Shown here in pieces: positions 37,244-50,070 of a stretch of DNA of 64,000 nucleotides. The notes beneath the pieces were generated by a model. That model worked only from the letters and a program-made list of their open reading frames with translations. It made no database searches and had not been told where the DNA came from. This DNA comes from an uncultured Eubacteriales bacterium (GTDB taxonomy: Bacteria; Bacillota; Clostridia; Saccharofermentanales; UBA5734), in the NCBI GenBank assembly GCA_903835065.1, contig CAILLO010000077.1, positions 112,621 through 176,620 of the forward strand, read 5' to 3'. Every line of letters begins with the position of its first letter. Position 1 is the first letter of the stretch. The position numbers and the translations under genes were made by a program.

Positions 37244-37546
37244 ATGCTGAAGCACATCGTGATGTGGACGTTTCCCGAGCTGGCCGATGGCCATACCCGC
37301 GCCGAGAACATGGAGCGGGTCCGCGCCGCGTTGATGGCCCTGCCGGCCGTGATTCCCGAAATCCGACTCTTCGAGGTGCATGCGGACGTCGGAATCGACG
37401 CCAGCGCGTCGACGATGTGCCTGATTTCGGAATTCGAGGACGCGGACGCCCTGCAGCGCTACGCCGTCCACCCCGACCACCGGGCCGCATCGGCGCTGAT
37501 CGCCCGGGTCCGGTCGGACCGGGCCGTGATCGACTACAGGGTCTGA
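37244..37546 (+). CDS. Dabb-family stress-responsive alpha/beta-barrel protein
   Basis: MLKHIVMWTF..; YAVHPDH pattern. Confidence 0.85.
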   Translation: MLKHIVMWTFPELADGHTRAENMERVRAALMALPAVIPEIRLFEVHADVGIDASASTMCLISEFEDADALQRYAVHPDHRAASALIARVRSDRAVIDYRV

Positions 37547-38793
37547 TCCCCGCCGGAGCTTGCCGGAGTCGCCGCTCGGCGCGGCAGCCGCGTCAGGAAC
37601 GAGTCCGCGTCCGCCGGAACCGGCAGCGGCAATCGGACTTCCGACAAGGGGTGCAGGGCCGTCTGCAGCAGCAGCCCCTCCGCGTCCGTCAATCCCTCGA
37701 CCATGAACTCCAGCGGTCCGCCCTTCGGCCGCAGCAGCGACAGGCGTTCTCCTCGCCCGAACCGGTTGCGCACGACGACCCGCGCGAATCCGCTCGACGG
37801 GTCGGTGCCGACGACGTTGCCGACGACGTCCGCCTCCCGCAGATAGTCGGCATCGGTGGCGTGCACCTGCGCGTCGTCCATCGGCGCGCCGTAGTAGAAC
37901 CCGGTCGAGAAGGGCCGGTGGCTCGTGCGTTCCAGCAGTTCCATCCAGTCGTCCGGCGTCCCCGCGCCGGGCTTCCCTTCCAGGGCGTCGAGGGCCATCC
38001 GGTAGGCCTTCGTCGTGACGGCGGCGTAGAACGCGCTCTTCGCGCGTCCCTCGATCTTGAGGCTCGTGACGCCCGCCCGGCGCATCTCCTCGAGGTGCGC
38101 GACCATGCAGAGGTCGCGCGAATTCAGGATGTAGGTCCCCTGGCCGTCCTGCTCCACGGGGAAGGACTCGCCGGGCCGCTTCTCCTCGACCAGCGCGTAC
38201 TTCCAGCGGCAGGGCTGCGCGCATCGGCCCCGGTTCGCGTCGCGTCCCGCCATGGCCGCCGACAGGAGGCAGCGCCCGGAATGGGCGATGCACATCGAGC
38301 CGTGGACGAAGGTCTCGAGCTCGAGGTCGTCGGGGATGTCGGCGCGGATCTCCGCGATTTCGGCGAGCGTCAGCTCGCGGGCGAGGACGATCCGCTTCGC
38401 GCCTTGCGCGTGCCAGAATCGGCAGGCACGGGCGTTCACGACGCTGGCCTGCGTGCTGACATGCAGCGCGACGCCGGGTGCCTCTTCGCGGGCGAGGGTG
38501 AAGACGCCCGGATCGGAGACGATGCATGCATCGACGCCGCACGCCGCGGCGTCCCGCACGAAGCTCCGGAGTTCCTGGAAGTCGGAAGGGTGCGCGAGGA
38601 TGTTCAGGGCCAGGAACACCTTCACCCCGCGTGCGTGGGCGAAGGCTGCGCCTTCGGCCAGGTCCTCCGGGGTGAAGTTCGCGCTCGAGGCGCGTAATCC
38701 GTATCGGGTTCCCGCCAGGTAGACGGCGTCCGCGCCATAGGCCACGGCGGCCCTCAGCCTGTCGGGGGAGCCGGCCGGTGAGAGCAGCTCCAT
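37534..38793 (-). CDS. U32-family peptidase
   Basis: MELLSPAGSPDRLRAAVAYGADAVYLAG; ELETFVHGSMCIAHSGRCLLS; GRCAQPCRWKY; SLKIEGRAKS. Confidence 0.93.
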   Translation of the reverse strand: MELLSPAGSPDRLRAAVAYGADAVYLAGTRYGLRASSANFTPEDLAEGAAFAHARGVKVFLALNILAHPSDFQELRSFVRDAAACGVDACIVSDPGVFTLAREEAPGVALHVSTQASVVNARACRFWHAQGAKRIVLARELTLAEIAEIRADIPDDLELETFVHGSMCIAHSGRCLLSAAMAGRDANRGRCAQPCRWKYALVEEKRPGESFPVEQDGQGTYILNSRDLCMVAHLEEMRRAGVTSLKIEGRAKSAFYAAVTTKAYRMALDALEGKPGAGTPDDWMELLERTSHRPFSTGFYYGAPMDDAQVHATDADYLREADVVGNVVGTDPSSGFARVVVRNRFGRGERLSLLRPKGGPLEFMVEGLTDAEGLLLQTALHPLSEVRLPLPVPADADSFLTRLPRRAATPASSGGDQTL

Positions 38794-38803
38794 GGGAAGC
38801 CTC

Positions 38804-39916
38804 CTACTGGCCGTAGTACTTGGAATTCTTGATATTGGCGAGGTGCTGCGTGAAGGTCGACGCGAAGGCCGTGTTGCCGTTGCCCATCGCGACGAAGTAC
38901 AGGTAGGTCGTCTTGTCGGGCCAGAGGGTGGCGCGGATCGCGTCGGAGCCGGGGTTGCCGATCGGCCCGGGCGGCAGGCCCTTGTTCTGGTAGGTGTTGT
39001 AGGGGCTCTGGAACTTGATGTCGGCGTCGGTCGCGATATAGCGCCGCGCGAGCCCCTGCTCCTCACGAAGGTAGTTCAGGCTGGCACAGGACTGCAGGAA
39101 GTTCATCGTCGGGTCCTTGGACTTGAGGCGGTTCCAGAAGACGCTCGCCACGGTGCCCATGTCGGTCAGCTTCGCGGTCTCGTTCTGGACGATCGAGGCC
39201 AGCGTGATCACCTGGTCCATCGAGAGGCCGAGGACCTGCGCGCGGGCGTAGAACTCCGGCAGGTACTTGTTCTCGGCGTTGTTCAGGAACGTGCGGAGGA
39301 TCGTCTCCTCGTCGGCGTTCATGTCGAATTCGTAGGTGTCGGGGAACAGGTACCCCTGCAGGGTCCAATCGCGGCCAGCGGTGACCGGAATCGCCCGGAC
39401 GAAGTCGTAGTCGAGGAACAGCGAAGGGTTCTTGACCATCGCGTCGAGTTTCTTCTCGTCGAAGTACACGCCCGCGGCGGTCAGCTTCGCCTTGATCTGC
39501 TTGTACGTGATGCCCTCGGGGAAGGTCACGGTCACCGACTTCGGCTTCTGCGAGAGCATGTACATGATTTCGTCGTAGGTCATCGAGGCGGTGACGAAGT
39601 GCGTCCCCGCCTGGTACTGCCCGTCGAAGCCGTTGACCTTCGAGAGAAGCGTGAACAGGAACGGGTTCGCGATCACCTTCTGGTCGGAAAGCAGCGCCGC
39701 GATCGCCTTCGTGGTCGCAGCGCGAGGAATGACCACCATCTTGGCGCCCGCGGTATCGGGACCGATCGTCGTGCCGCTCGTGGAGAACGCCTCGAATCGG
39801 GCGTTCTGGGCGATCACGTAGGAGTATCCGAAATAGACGCCGATGCCAGCGACGACGAGGGCCAGGACGAGGAAGACGACCACGGACAGGAACTTGAGGG
39901 CTCTGCGGGAGAACAT
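38804..39916 (-). CDS. mltG: Endolytic murein transglycosylase MltG
   Basis: N-terminal TM; VTFPEGITYKQI; LASIVQNETAK; GLPPGPIGNPGSDAIRA. Confidence 0.94.
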   Translation of the reverse strand: MFSRRALKFLSVVVFLVLALVVAGIGVYFGYSYVIAQNARFEAFSTSGTTIGPDTAGAKMVVIPRAATTKAIAALLSDQKVIANPFLFTLLSKVNGFDGQYQAGTHFVTASMTYDEIMYMLSQKPKSVTVTFPEGITYKQIKAKLTAAGVYFDEKKLDAMVKNPSLFLDYDFVRAIPVTAGRDWTLQGYLFPDTYEFDMNADEETILRTFLNNAENKYLPEFYARAQVLGLSMDQVITLASIVQNETAKLTDMGTVASVFWNRLKSKDPTMNFLQSCASLNYLREEQGLARRYIATDADIKFQSPYNTYQNKGLPPGPIGNPGSDAIRATLWPDKTTYLYFVAMGNGNTAFASTFTQHLANIKNSKYYGQ

Positions 39917-39921
39917 CGGAG

Positions 39922-41772
<1,851 letters not shown>

Positions 41773-41775
41773 GTG

Positions 41776-43104
41776 CTACTTGTTCTCCCTTTCTCTTTCC
41801 CGCAGGATGAAGCGGATCGGCGTTCCTTCGAAGCCGAAGCATTTGCGGAACTGGTTCTCCAGGTACCGTTCGTACGAGAAGTGCATGAGCTCCTTCTCGT
41901 TGAGGAAGAAGACGAATTCGGGCGGGCGGACGCCGACCTGGGTCGCGTAGTAGATCCGCAGGCGCTTGCCCTTGTCGTTGGGCGGCGGGGACATCGCCAT
42001 CGCCTCGGCCAGCAGGTCGTTGAGCATGCCGGTCGACAGGCGCAGGCAGGCCTGGGCGTAGACGTGGTTGATCAGCTCGAACAACTTGGGCACGCGCTGG
42101 CCGGTCTTCGCCGAGATGAACAGGACTGGCGCGTACTGCAGGAAGACGAGGCCTTCGCGGATCGACTTCTCGTACAGCTCGAGCGTACCCGTCTCCTTGT
42201 CGACGAGGTCCCACTTGTTGACGACGATGATGCAGGCCTTGCCGCTGTTGTGCGCGTAGCCCGCGACCTTGGTGTCCTGCTCGGTCACGCCGTCCTGCGC
42301 ATCGATCAGCACGACGCAGACGTCGGCCTTCTCGATGGCGGCGAGGGCGCGGATCATGCTGTAGCGCTCGATGTCGTCGTCGATGCGGCTCTTCTTGCGC
42401 AGACCGGCGGTGTCGACGAGCACGTACTTCCCGTGTTCGTTGACGAGCGGCGAGTCGATCGCGTCGCGGGTCGTGCCCGGGACGTCGGAGACGATCGTGC
42501 GCTCCTCGCCGAGCATGCGGTTGACGAGCGAGGACTTGCCGGCGTTGGGCTTGCCGATCACGGCGACGCGGATCTCGTCGTCGTCGTCGTCGTGTTCTCC
42601 GGCCGGCGGGAAGTGCTCGTATAGCGCGTCGAGCAGGTCGCCCGTGCCGAGCCCGTGCACCGACGACACCGGGAAGATCTCGCCGAGCCCGAGGTTGTAG
42701 AATTCGTAGGCGTCGGGGGCCATGGGGCCCGGTCGGTCGGACTTGTTGACGCAGACCACGATCGGCTTGCCGGACTTGCGCAGCAGCGTGCCGACGTCCT
42801 GGTCCGCGGCGGTCAGGCCGGCCTGGACATCGACCATGAAGAGGATCACGTCGGCGGTCTCGATCGCGATCTCGGCCTGCGAGCGCATCTGCCGCAGCAT
42901 CGCATCGTCCGTCTGCGTCTCGATGCCGCCCGTGTCGATCAGAGCGAACTTCCGTCCGCGCCATTCGGCTTCAGCGTACACGCGGTCGCGCGTCACGCCC
43001 GGCGTGTCGTCGACGATCGAGATGCGGCTTCCGGCGAGGTAGTTGAACAGCGTCGACTTGCCCACGTTGGGGCGCCCGACGACGGCGACGATCGGCTTAC
43101 CCAT
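41776..43104 (-). CDS. der: Ribosome biogenesis GTPase Der
   Basis: [21 protein letters not shown]; second G domain [35 protein letters not shown]. Confidence 0.97.
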   Translation of the reverse strand: MGKPIVAVVGRPNVGKSTLFNYLAGSRISIVDDTPGVTRDRVYAEAEWRGRKFALIDTGGIETQTDDAMLRQMRSQAEIAIETADVILFMVDVQAGLTAADQDVGTLLRKSGKPIVVCVNKSDRPGPMAPDAYEFYNLGLGEIFPVSSVHGLGTGDLLDALYEHFPPAGEHDDDDDEIRVAVIGKPNAGKSSLVNRMLGEERTIVSDVPGTTRDAIDSPLVNEHGKYVLVDTAGLRKKSRIDDDIERYSMIRALAAIEKADVCVVLIDAQDGVTEQDTKVAGYAHNSGKACIIVVNKWDLVDKETGTLELYEKSIREGLVFLQYAPVLFISAKTGQRVPKLFELINHVYAQACLRLSTGMLNDLLAEAMAMSPPPNDKGKRLRIYYATQVGVRPPEFVFFLNEKELMHFSYERYLENQFRKCFGFEGTPIRFILRERERENK

Positions 43105-44497
43105 GTCGTATCCCCTCCCTGGCATCCCGGGTCAGCGCATCCAGCGCCTCCAGCAGCCCCGATCCGGTCGGCGGGGCCACGGCGATCCTGCATCCCAGGG
43201 TCGCTTCGGCCTCCTGAAGCGTCACACCGTCGAGGAAGACCTCCTCGTCGGCCTTGAGCATGCAGGCGGGAATCAGCAGGTGCGGCGCCTCCCCGGCGCC
43301 TTCCTTCAGGCCCGCGTCCGCGAGCGGGGCGCGCAGGGTGGCGACGAGGTCGGCTCCCGTCACGAGGCCCGCGACGGTCACGGTCTCGCCGAAGAAGCGG
43401 TTGGCGACCGGGTGCACGCGGAACTCCACCCCGTAGGCCGGCCCGGCGCGGCGGCCCGCCTCCTCGAGGAAGGGGGCGGCGTCGGTCCCCGTCGCGATGT
43501 GCACGACGGCGCCGAGCGGCGCGACCGGCAGGCTCCTGCGGCGGCGGCGGGCGGCGAGCCCCTCGCGGAGCTCGCGGCGGAAGAGGGCGATAAGCCCCAC
43601 GCCGTTCTCGAGCTGGGGGTAGTCCTCGTAGTAGCCCTCGCCCGGTATCGGCAGACCGGCGCGCAGGTACAACTCGTCGGCGGCGTGGACGGTCGCGGTG
43701 CCGCGGCTCTCCGTGAAGGCCGTCCGCCAGCGGTCGACGCGCGCGATCGTCTCGCGGGCGGAGTCGCGGTCGTACGGCAGGAGGCCCGGCAGGCCCTTCA
43801 GGTCGCGGTAGCGCGTCAGGCCGACCGGCACGGCGGCGACGCTGCCGAGGGCCGCGCCCAGCGTGTCGAGGTCGCGCATCGTCCGGTCGAAGGCCTCGCC
43901 GTCGTTCCAGCCGCGGCACAGGACGATCTGCGCGTTGACGCGGATGCCGGCGTCGACGAGGCGGCGGAGCTGCTCCATGATCCGGCCGGCGAAGCGGTTG
44001 CCCATCATGCGGACGCGCAACTCGGGGTCGGTCGTGTGCACGGACACGTTGATCGGCGACAGGCGCAGCGCGATCAGGCGCTGCATCCCGGCTTCGTCGA
44101 GGTTGGTCAGGGTCACGTAGTTGCCGGAGAGGAAGGACATGCGGAGGTCGTCGTCGCGGAAGTACAGCGTCGGGCGCATGCCGTCGGGGAGCTGGCGGAT
44201 GAAGCAGAAGACGCAGTCGTTGCGGCAGCTCCCGCAATCGTCCATCAGCGCGTCGTCGAACGCGAGTCCGAGATCCTCGTCCTCGTCCTTCTCGATCTCG
44301 ACCTCGAGCTCCTCTCCGTCGGCCTGGCGCACGAGCACCGTCAGGGCCTCCACGGCCGTGCGCGTGCGGTAGTCGAAGCGGTCGAGGACGGGCTTCCCGT
44401 CGATCGACACGAGGACGTCGTCCGGCTGGATGCCGGATTCTTCGGCGATGCTGCCGGGTGCGACCTGCGCGACGGTCCTGTGGGCATCGGACGACAA
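43097..44497 (-). CDS. PDZ-containing DUF512 radical-SAM-like protein
   Basis: VAPGSIAEESGIQPDDVLVSIDGKPV; CGSCRNDCVFCFIRQLPDGMRPTLYFRDDDLRMSFLSGNYVTLTNL. Confidence 0.92.
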   Translation of the reverse strand: MSSDAHRTVAQVAPGSIAEESGIQPDDVLVSIDGKPVLDRFDYRTRTAVEALTVLVRQADGEELEVEIEKDEDEDLGLAFDDALMDDCGSCRNDCVFCFIRQLPDGMRPTLYFRDDDLRMSFLSGNYVTLTNLDEAGMQRLIALRLSPINVSVHTTDPELRVRMMGNRFAGRIMEQLRRLVDAGIRVNAQIVLCRGWNDGEAFDRTMRDLDTLGAALGSVAAVPVGLTRYRDLKGLPGLLPYDRDSARETIARVDRWRTAFTESRGTATVHAADELYLRAGLPIPGEGYYEDYPQLENGVGLIALFRRELREGLAARRRRRSLPVAPLGAVVHIATGTDAAPFLEEAGRRAGPAYGVEFRVHPVANRFFGETVTVAGLVTGADLVATLRAPLADAGLKEGAGEAPHLLIPACMLKADEEVFLDGVTLQEAEATLGCRIAVAPPTGSGLLEALDALTRDAREGIRHG

Positions 44498-44603
44498 ACT
44501 TCGGTTCTCCTTTCAAACGAAAAGCAGCGCGTCTTCTTTGCCGAAAACCCGCTGCCTATCGTCTTCTCAAGCGGACGGAACCCCTGGGCCTTCCGGCTTC
44601 GGG

Positions 44604-44798
44604 CTACTTGGACTTCTTGTCCTCCGCCATCTTGACGATTTCCTTGCCGTCGTAGAAGCCGCAGCTCTTGCAGACCTTGTGCGGCATCTTCAGGGTATGG
44701 CACTTCGGGCAATCGACCAGACCGGGGACGCTGAGCTTCCACTGCGACCTGCGGAGGCCGGTTCTCGCCTTGGACCATTTGCGTTTCGGATTCGCCAT
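44604..44798 (-). CDS. rpmF: 50S ribosomal protein L32
   Basis: MANPKRKWSKARTGLRRSQWKL; CPKCHTLKMPHKVCKSCGFYDGKEI. Confidence 0.97.
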   Translation of the reverse strand: MANPKRKWSKARTGLRRSQWKLSVPGLVDCPKCHTLKMPHKVCKSCGFYDGKEIVKMAEDKKSK

Positions 44799-44841
44799 CT
44801 TACGTTCCCTCCATCATGGACCGCACCGCCCTGTCCGGACG

Positions 44842-45372
44842 CTACAGCAGTTCCCTCAGTCGTCCGAACGGCGACTTCTCCGAGTCGTCCCGTTCGTCGT
44901 GCCCGCAGTCCCGTTCGTTCCGGTCCGCGAAGCACACGGTGCAGAGTCCCCTGCAGTCCTCCCTGCACAGCACGCGGGCCGGCAGCGCCAGGAGCAGGTC
45001 GTCCCGGAGCGCCTCCGAGACATCGATCGACCATCCGTCGAAGCGATATCCCGTTCCGTCGTCCTCTTCCTTTTCCTCCCGACGGCCGACATCCGCGTGG
45101 TATCGGCTGCGATAGGTCTCGACGACCGGCACGGAGAGCGCTCCATGCACCGGACGGAGGCACCGTCCGCAGTCGCTTTCGTAGGAAGCCGCCACGGTCC
45201 CCGAGAGGACCAGCAGCCCGTCGCCCGTGTTGGCGACCTTTCCCGTGAAGGTCACCGGTTCGGAAAACCGGAATCCCGGGAAGGCCAGGGCGATCGAGTC
45301 CGGCGTGCCGGAGAGCTCGACCGGAAGGGATTCTCCGGTGCTTCGTGCGATCGGTTTGATATCGACGAGCAT
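44842..45372 (-). CDS. YceD/DUF177-family protein
   Basis: CGRCLRPVHG; CREDCRGLC; adjacent to rpmF. Confidence 0.92.
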   Translation of the reverse strand: MLVDIKPIARSTGESLPVELSGTPDSIALAFPGFRFSEPVTFTGKVANTGDGLLVLSGTVAASYESDCGRCLRPVHGALSVPVVETYRSRYHADVGRREEKEEDDGTGYRFDGWSIDVSEALRDDLLLALPARVLCREDCRGLCTVCFADRNERDCGHDERDDSEKSPFGRLRELL

Positions 45373-45399
45373 GAGGCCCCTTTCACAGACGCGAATCGT

Positions 45400-45428
45400 A
45401 TTATATTCAGAAGCGCCCGTCGTGTCAA
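45400..45428 (-). promoter_or_regulatory. Consensus sigma70 promoter for DUF177-rpmF
   Basis: Minus strand TTGACA-17 bp-TATAAT, an exact match in both hexamers. Confidence 0.85.
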
Positions 45429-45430
45429 TG

Positions 45431-46630
45431 TCAGCGGGCGGAAACCAGCCTCTCGGTCTCGATCGCGATCGCGAGCTCCTCGTTGGTCGGAATCGTGAAG
45501 ACGCGCACGGTCGCGCCTTCCGCGGAGATGTCGGCCTCCTTGCCCTTGACGCGGTTCTTCTCGGGGTCGACGGCGATGCCCATGAACGCGAGACCTTCCG
45601 TCGCGCCCTGGCGGACGTACGGGTTGTTCTCGCCGATGCCGGCCGTGAACACGACCGCGTCGACGCCGCCCATGGCGGCCGCGTACGCGGCGATCAGCTT
45701 GCGGCACTGGTAGGTGAACATCTCGAGGGCGAGCTTCGCGCGCTCGTTGCCCTGCTCCATCGCCTCGTCGAGGTCGCGGAAGTCGGAGCTGACGCCGGAG
45801 ACGCCGGCCACGCCGGACTTCTTGTTCATCAGGTCGTCGACGCCCTTCATGTCGAGGCCCTCGCGGTCCATGATCATGGTCACGAGCGCCGGGTCGATGT
45901 CGCCGCAGCGGGTACCCATGCAGATGCCGGCGAGCGGGGTCATGCCCATCGACGTGTCGACGGAGCGGCCGCCGTCGATCGCCGCGACCGAGGAGCCGTT
46001 GCCGAGGTGGCAGGTGACGATCTTGGTCTCCCCGATCGGCTTGCCGAGCATCTGCGCCGCGCGCTGCCCGACGAAGCGGTGCGAGGTCCCGTGGAAGCCG
46101 TAGCGGCGGATGCCGTGCTTCTCGTACAGCTCGTACGGAAGGGCGTACATGTACGCGCGCCCGGGCATCGTCTGGTGGAAGGCGGTATCGAACACCGCGA
46201 CCTGGGGGACGCCGGGGATCGCCTCTTCGCAGGCTTCGATGCCGGTCATGTTCGGGGGGTTGTGCAGTGGGGCCATCCGGAAGCAGGCGCGGATCGCCTG
46301 CTTGACTTCGGCGGTGATGATCGCGGAGCTCGAGAACTTCTCGCCGCCGTGCACGACCCGGTGCCCGACCGCGTCGATTTCGCCCATGTTGGCGATCACG
46401 CCGTGGTCTTCACTGGTCAGGACGGCGAGGACCTCCTTGATCGCGGTGCGGTGGTCGGGCATGCGCGCGAGGATCTTGACGGCCTCCTCGGCGCGGCGCT
46501 GGTGCTTGATCAGGGAGCCTTCGATGCCGATGCGCTCGGCGCCGCCCTTCGCGAGGACCTGGGCGGTGTGGACGTCCAGCAGCTGGTACTTGATCGAGGA
46601 GCTGCCGGCGTTGATGACGAGGACGATCAT
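45431..46630 (-). CDS. ackA: Acetate kinase
   Basis: [56 protein letters not shown]. Confidence 0.98.
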   Translation of the reverse strand: MIVLVINAGSSSIKYQLLDVHTAQVLAKGGAERIGIEGSLIKHQRRAEEAVKILARMPDHRTAIKEVLAVLTSEDHGVIANMGEIDAVGHRVVHGGEKFSSSAIITAEVKQAIRACFRMAPLHNPPNMTGIEACEEAIPGVPQVAVFDTAFHQTMPGRAYMYALPYELYEKHGIRRYGFHGTSHRFVGQRAAQMLGKPIGETKIVTCHLGNGSSVAAIDGGRSVDTSMGMTPLAGICMGTRCGDIDPALVTMIMDREGLDMKGVDDLMNKKSGVAGVSGVSSDFRDLDEAMEQGNERAKLALEMFTYQCRKLIAAYAAAMGGVDAVVFTAGIGENNPYVRQGATEGLAFMGIAVDPEKNRVKGKEADISAEGATVRVFTIPTNEELAIAIETERLVSAR

Positions 46631-46644
46631 GTCTTGTTCCCTTC

Positions 46645-47670
<1,026 letters not shown>

Positions 47671-47684
47671 TCAGAAACTCAATC

Positions 47685-47713
47685 ATTATAACGAACGGGG
47701 GGGGAATCCACAA
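47685..47713 (-). promoter_or_regulatory. pta-ackA promoter with 8-nt homopolymer spacer
   Basis: Minus strand TTGTGG-17 bp-TATAAT; the spacer contains C8 (G8 on the plus strand). Confidence 0.6.
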
Positions 47714-47745
47714 GAAGAAACGAACCGTGCCGGGACCTGCGGGCA

Positions 47746-48351
47746 TCAGGGCCTTCGGGCCGGTCTCGGCCGGCGGACGAGATACCAGGCGAACAGGAAG
47801 GCGCCGAGGGAGATGAGGAAGTCGCCGGCGCTGACCATGTAGGGAGAGAGCAGGCGGACGGGCAGCAGGTCGCCGAGGAAGCCGAGCGGTGCGCCGTCCG
47901 GCGCGTATACGTAGTTGGGGGACGCGGCGATGCGGGCGATGGCGGCCGAGAGCCCCGCCGGGTCGTCGCGGAAGCTCCGAGCGAGCAGCGGACCGACCGG
48001 CATGCGCCCGCCGTTCGCGAGGATGGAGGCGGCGTTGAGCAGGCTGCCGACCAGGATGAGCCGCAGGCCCGGTTTCGCGAAGTTGAGCAGCAGGAAGGCG
48101 GACAACGTGGCGTACTGCAATGCGGCGAACGCGACGAGCGGCAGGGTCTCGTGGGCGACCAGCGCGGCGCTGCCGTCGGCGCCCGGCGAAAGCAGGAGGC
48201 GGCCCATGAGGCCGGTCGAGACGAACAGTTCGCAGGCGATGGACACGAACACCAGCCACAGGTGGCGGAAGCGCTTGTGGAGGATCGAGCGGAAGGAGCC
48301 CTTCGCGAACAGCCCGACGACCAGGCCGAGGACCGCGGCTTCGAGGATCAC
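47746..48351 (-). CDS. DUF5317-like membrane protein
   Basis: 201 aa, multi-[16 protein letters not shown] motif. Confidence 0.75.
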   Translation of the reverse strand: MILEAAVLGLVVGLFAKGSFRSILHKRFRHLWLVFVSIACELFVSTGLMGRLLLSPGADGSAALVAHETLPLVAFAALQYATLSAFLLLNFAKPGLRLILVGSLLNAASILANGGRMPVGPLLARSFRDDPAGLSAAIARIAASPNYVYAPDGAPLGFLGDLLPVRLLSPYMVSAGDFLISLGAFLFAWYLVRRPRPARRP

Positions 48352-48352
48352 G

Positions 48353-49708
48353 TCACGAGGCCTCGGCCTTGTGGGCCGGCGTCAGCTCCTGCGGGGCCGG
48401 CGCGGCGGCCGGCAGCGGTTCGATCCGGTGGATGGCCCGCTCGAGGGCGTCGACGACCGTGGGCGAGAACTGGGTGCCCGACAGGCGCCGGATCTCCGAG
48501 AGGGCCCGCTCGCGCAACATGGCGGGCCGGTAGGGCCGGTCGGTCGTCATGGCGTCGTAGGAGTCGGCGGTGCAGATGATCTGCGCCTCGAGAAGCTGGC
48601 CGTCCGCGGAGGCCGTGGACGGATAGCCCGACCCGTCGTAGGCGATGTGGTGGGCGCGGATGATGCGCACCGCGTCGGCGAGGAACTCGATGCCGCCGAG
48701 CATGTGCGCGCCGATCTCCGGGTGGCGGCGGATCTGCTCGCGCTCCTCCTTGTTCAGGGGACCCGGCTTGTTCAGGATGGCCTCGGGGATGCCGATCTTG
48801 CCGACATCGTGCAGCAGGGCGGCGTACCGCAACGTCTCCATGCGCTTCGCCGAGAGGTCGAGCACGGTGGCCATCCCTTCGCACAGTTCCTCGACGCGCT
48901 TCGAGTGGCCGACCGTATAGACGTCCTTCGCCTCGATCGAGGACGAGAGCGCCTTGATCGTGTCGAGGTAGCCCTTCTTGAGGGAGCTGTAGAGGACGAA
49001 CGTGTATCGGGCGAGCATCAGCGGGCCGAAGAAGAGCACGACGGCGACCCAGCCGAACTGCTGGTACATCAGCGTGATGATGATCCCGAGCACGCCGATC
49101 ACGAAGAGGCTGGGGATCGACCAGAGGAACTGGCCGAACCACTGCCGGATCGTGTTGCGTCCCGTGAAGAAGGTCAAGTAGAGCGCGACGGTCCCCGTGT
49201 TGACCAGGATGTACGCGAGGATGGCCACGACCAGCGGCGCGAGGTTGGCGCCGATGAACGCGAAGAGCGCCGCGAAGCCGGCGAACGCGCGGCCGGCGAG
49301 GAAGCCGCCGCCGAGGGCCGCATAGGCGTAGCCGCCGGCGATCATCGACAGGATGTAGCTCGCGGAATTGAAGAGCGTCTTGTGGACCGGGGTATTGAAG
49401 ATGTGCTCCCGCTTGCCGTGCCCGAAGTCCGAGACGGCGCCGAGGACGGAGACCAGCGCGACCCAGGCGGCCGGCACGGGGCCGAACATCAGGAGGGCGC
49501 AGAGATTCACGGCGAAGGCGACGGTGATCGCGCGGTCCTTGGAGATCACGACGGCCTGGGATTCGGCGATGGCGCCCATGGCGGCGAGGAAGAGCAGGGC
49601 CTTCCAGTTGGCGAGGACGGCGTCCCGGGCGAACCACGTGAGGACGCCGAGGGCGACGAGCCCCACGGCGACCGTGATTCCGAGGTAGAGGACCCAGATC
49701 CGTCTCAT
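48353..49708 (-). CDS. HD-GYP domain protein with N-terminal multi-TM region
   Basis: AALLHDVGKIGIPEAILNKPGPLNKEE; RAHHIAYDGSGYP. Confidence 0.93.
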   Translation of the reverse strand: MRRIWVLYLGITVAVGLVALGVLTWFARDAVLANWKALLFLAAMGAIAESQAVVISKDRAITVAFAVNLCALLMFGPVPAAWVALVSVLGAVSDFGHGKREHIFNTPVHKTLFNSASYILSMIAGGYAYAALGGGFLAGRAFAGFAALFAFIGANLAPLVVAILAYILVNTGTVALYLTFFTGRNTIRQWFGQFLWSIPSLFVIGVLGIIITLMYQQFGWVAVVLFFGPLMLARYTFVLYSSLKKGYLDTIKALSSSIEAKDVYTVGHSKRVEELCEGMATVLDLSAKRMETLRYAALLHDVGKIGIPEAILNKPGPLNKEEREQIRRHPEIGAHMLGGIEFLADAVRIIRAHHIAYDGSGYPSTASADGQLLEAQIICTADSYDAMTTDRPYRPAMLRERALSEIRRLSGTQFSPTVVDALERAIHRIEPLPAAAPAPQELTPAHKAEAS

Positions 49709-49812
49709 GCTTCCGACGCTTTCTCCGACGCGACGTCCGCGCCGGAAGGGCCAGGGGGTTCAGGAGTACGACAGGCCGGCAGGAAATCCTGGTTCGTTGC
49801 ATTCTGACCCGA

Positions 49813-49890
49813 TCAGATGATCTTCCAGTTCGCGCCGCTGGCGAGAACGAGGGCGAGAAGAGCCACGAGAACGCCGATGATCTTCTTCAT
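49813..49890 (-). CDS. 25-aa signal-peptide-like micropeptide MKKIIGVLVALLALVLASGANWKII
   Basis: ATG 12 nt after AAGGAGG; Lys-Lys N-terminus, hydrophobic core, candidate S-G-A cleavage site; below the ORF-track length cutoff. Confidence 0.6.
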   Translation of the reverse strand: MKKIIGVLVALLALVLASGANWKII

Positions 49891-49896
49891 TTGTGC

Positions 49897-49949
49897 TGAC
49901 AACCTCCTTGTCGAGGACTCTACCCCTCCGCTAAGCAGGTAGGTTGTCA
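49897..49949 (-). promoter_or_regulatory. RBS-sequestering hairpin
   Basis: Perfect 9-bp inverted repeat TGACAACCT/AGGTTGTCA; the 3' arm (transcript sense) overlaps the AAGGAGG of the micropeptide. Confidence 0.55.
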
Positions 49950-50070
49950 CGCTCCGCTACGCCGGCCTGTCGTCCAGTCGGTGCGCGTACGCCTTTCCGC
50001 GGTGGCGCGCCGCTTCTCCTGCGCTGAATGTATCACGCGCGGAAGCGCCGCAGAAGCGGTTGCGCGGAAA

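Noticed and set aside
49891-50040. Possible c-di-GMP riboswitch upstream of HD-GYP
   Set aside because: I looked for GEMM-I core elements (GCAAA, GACGCAAAGCC) and did not find them; only the RBS hairpin is supported.
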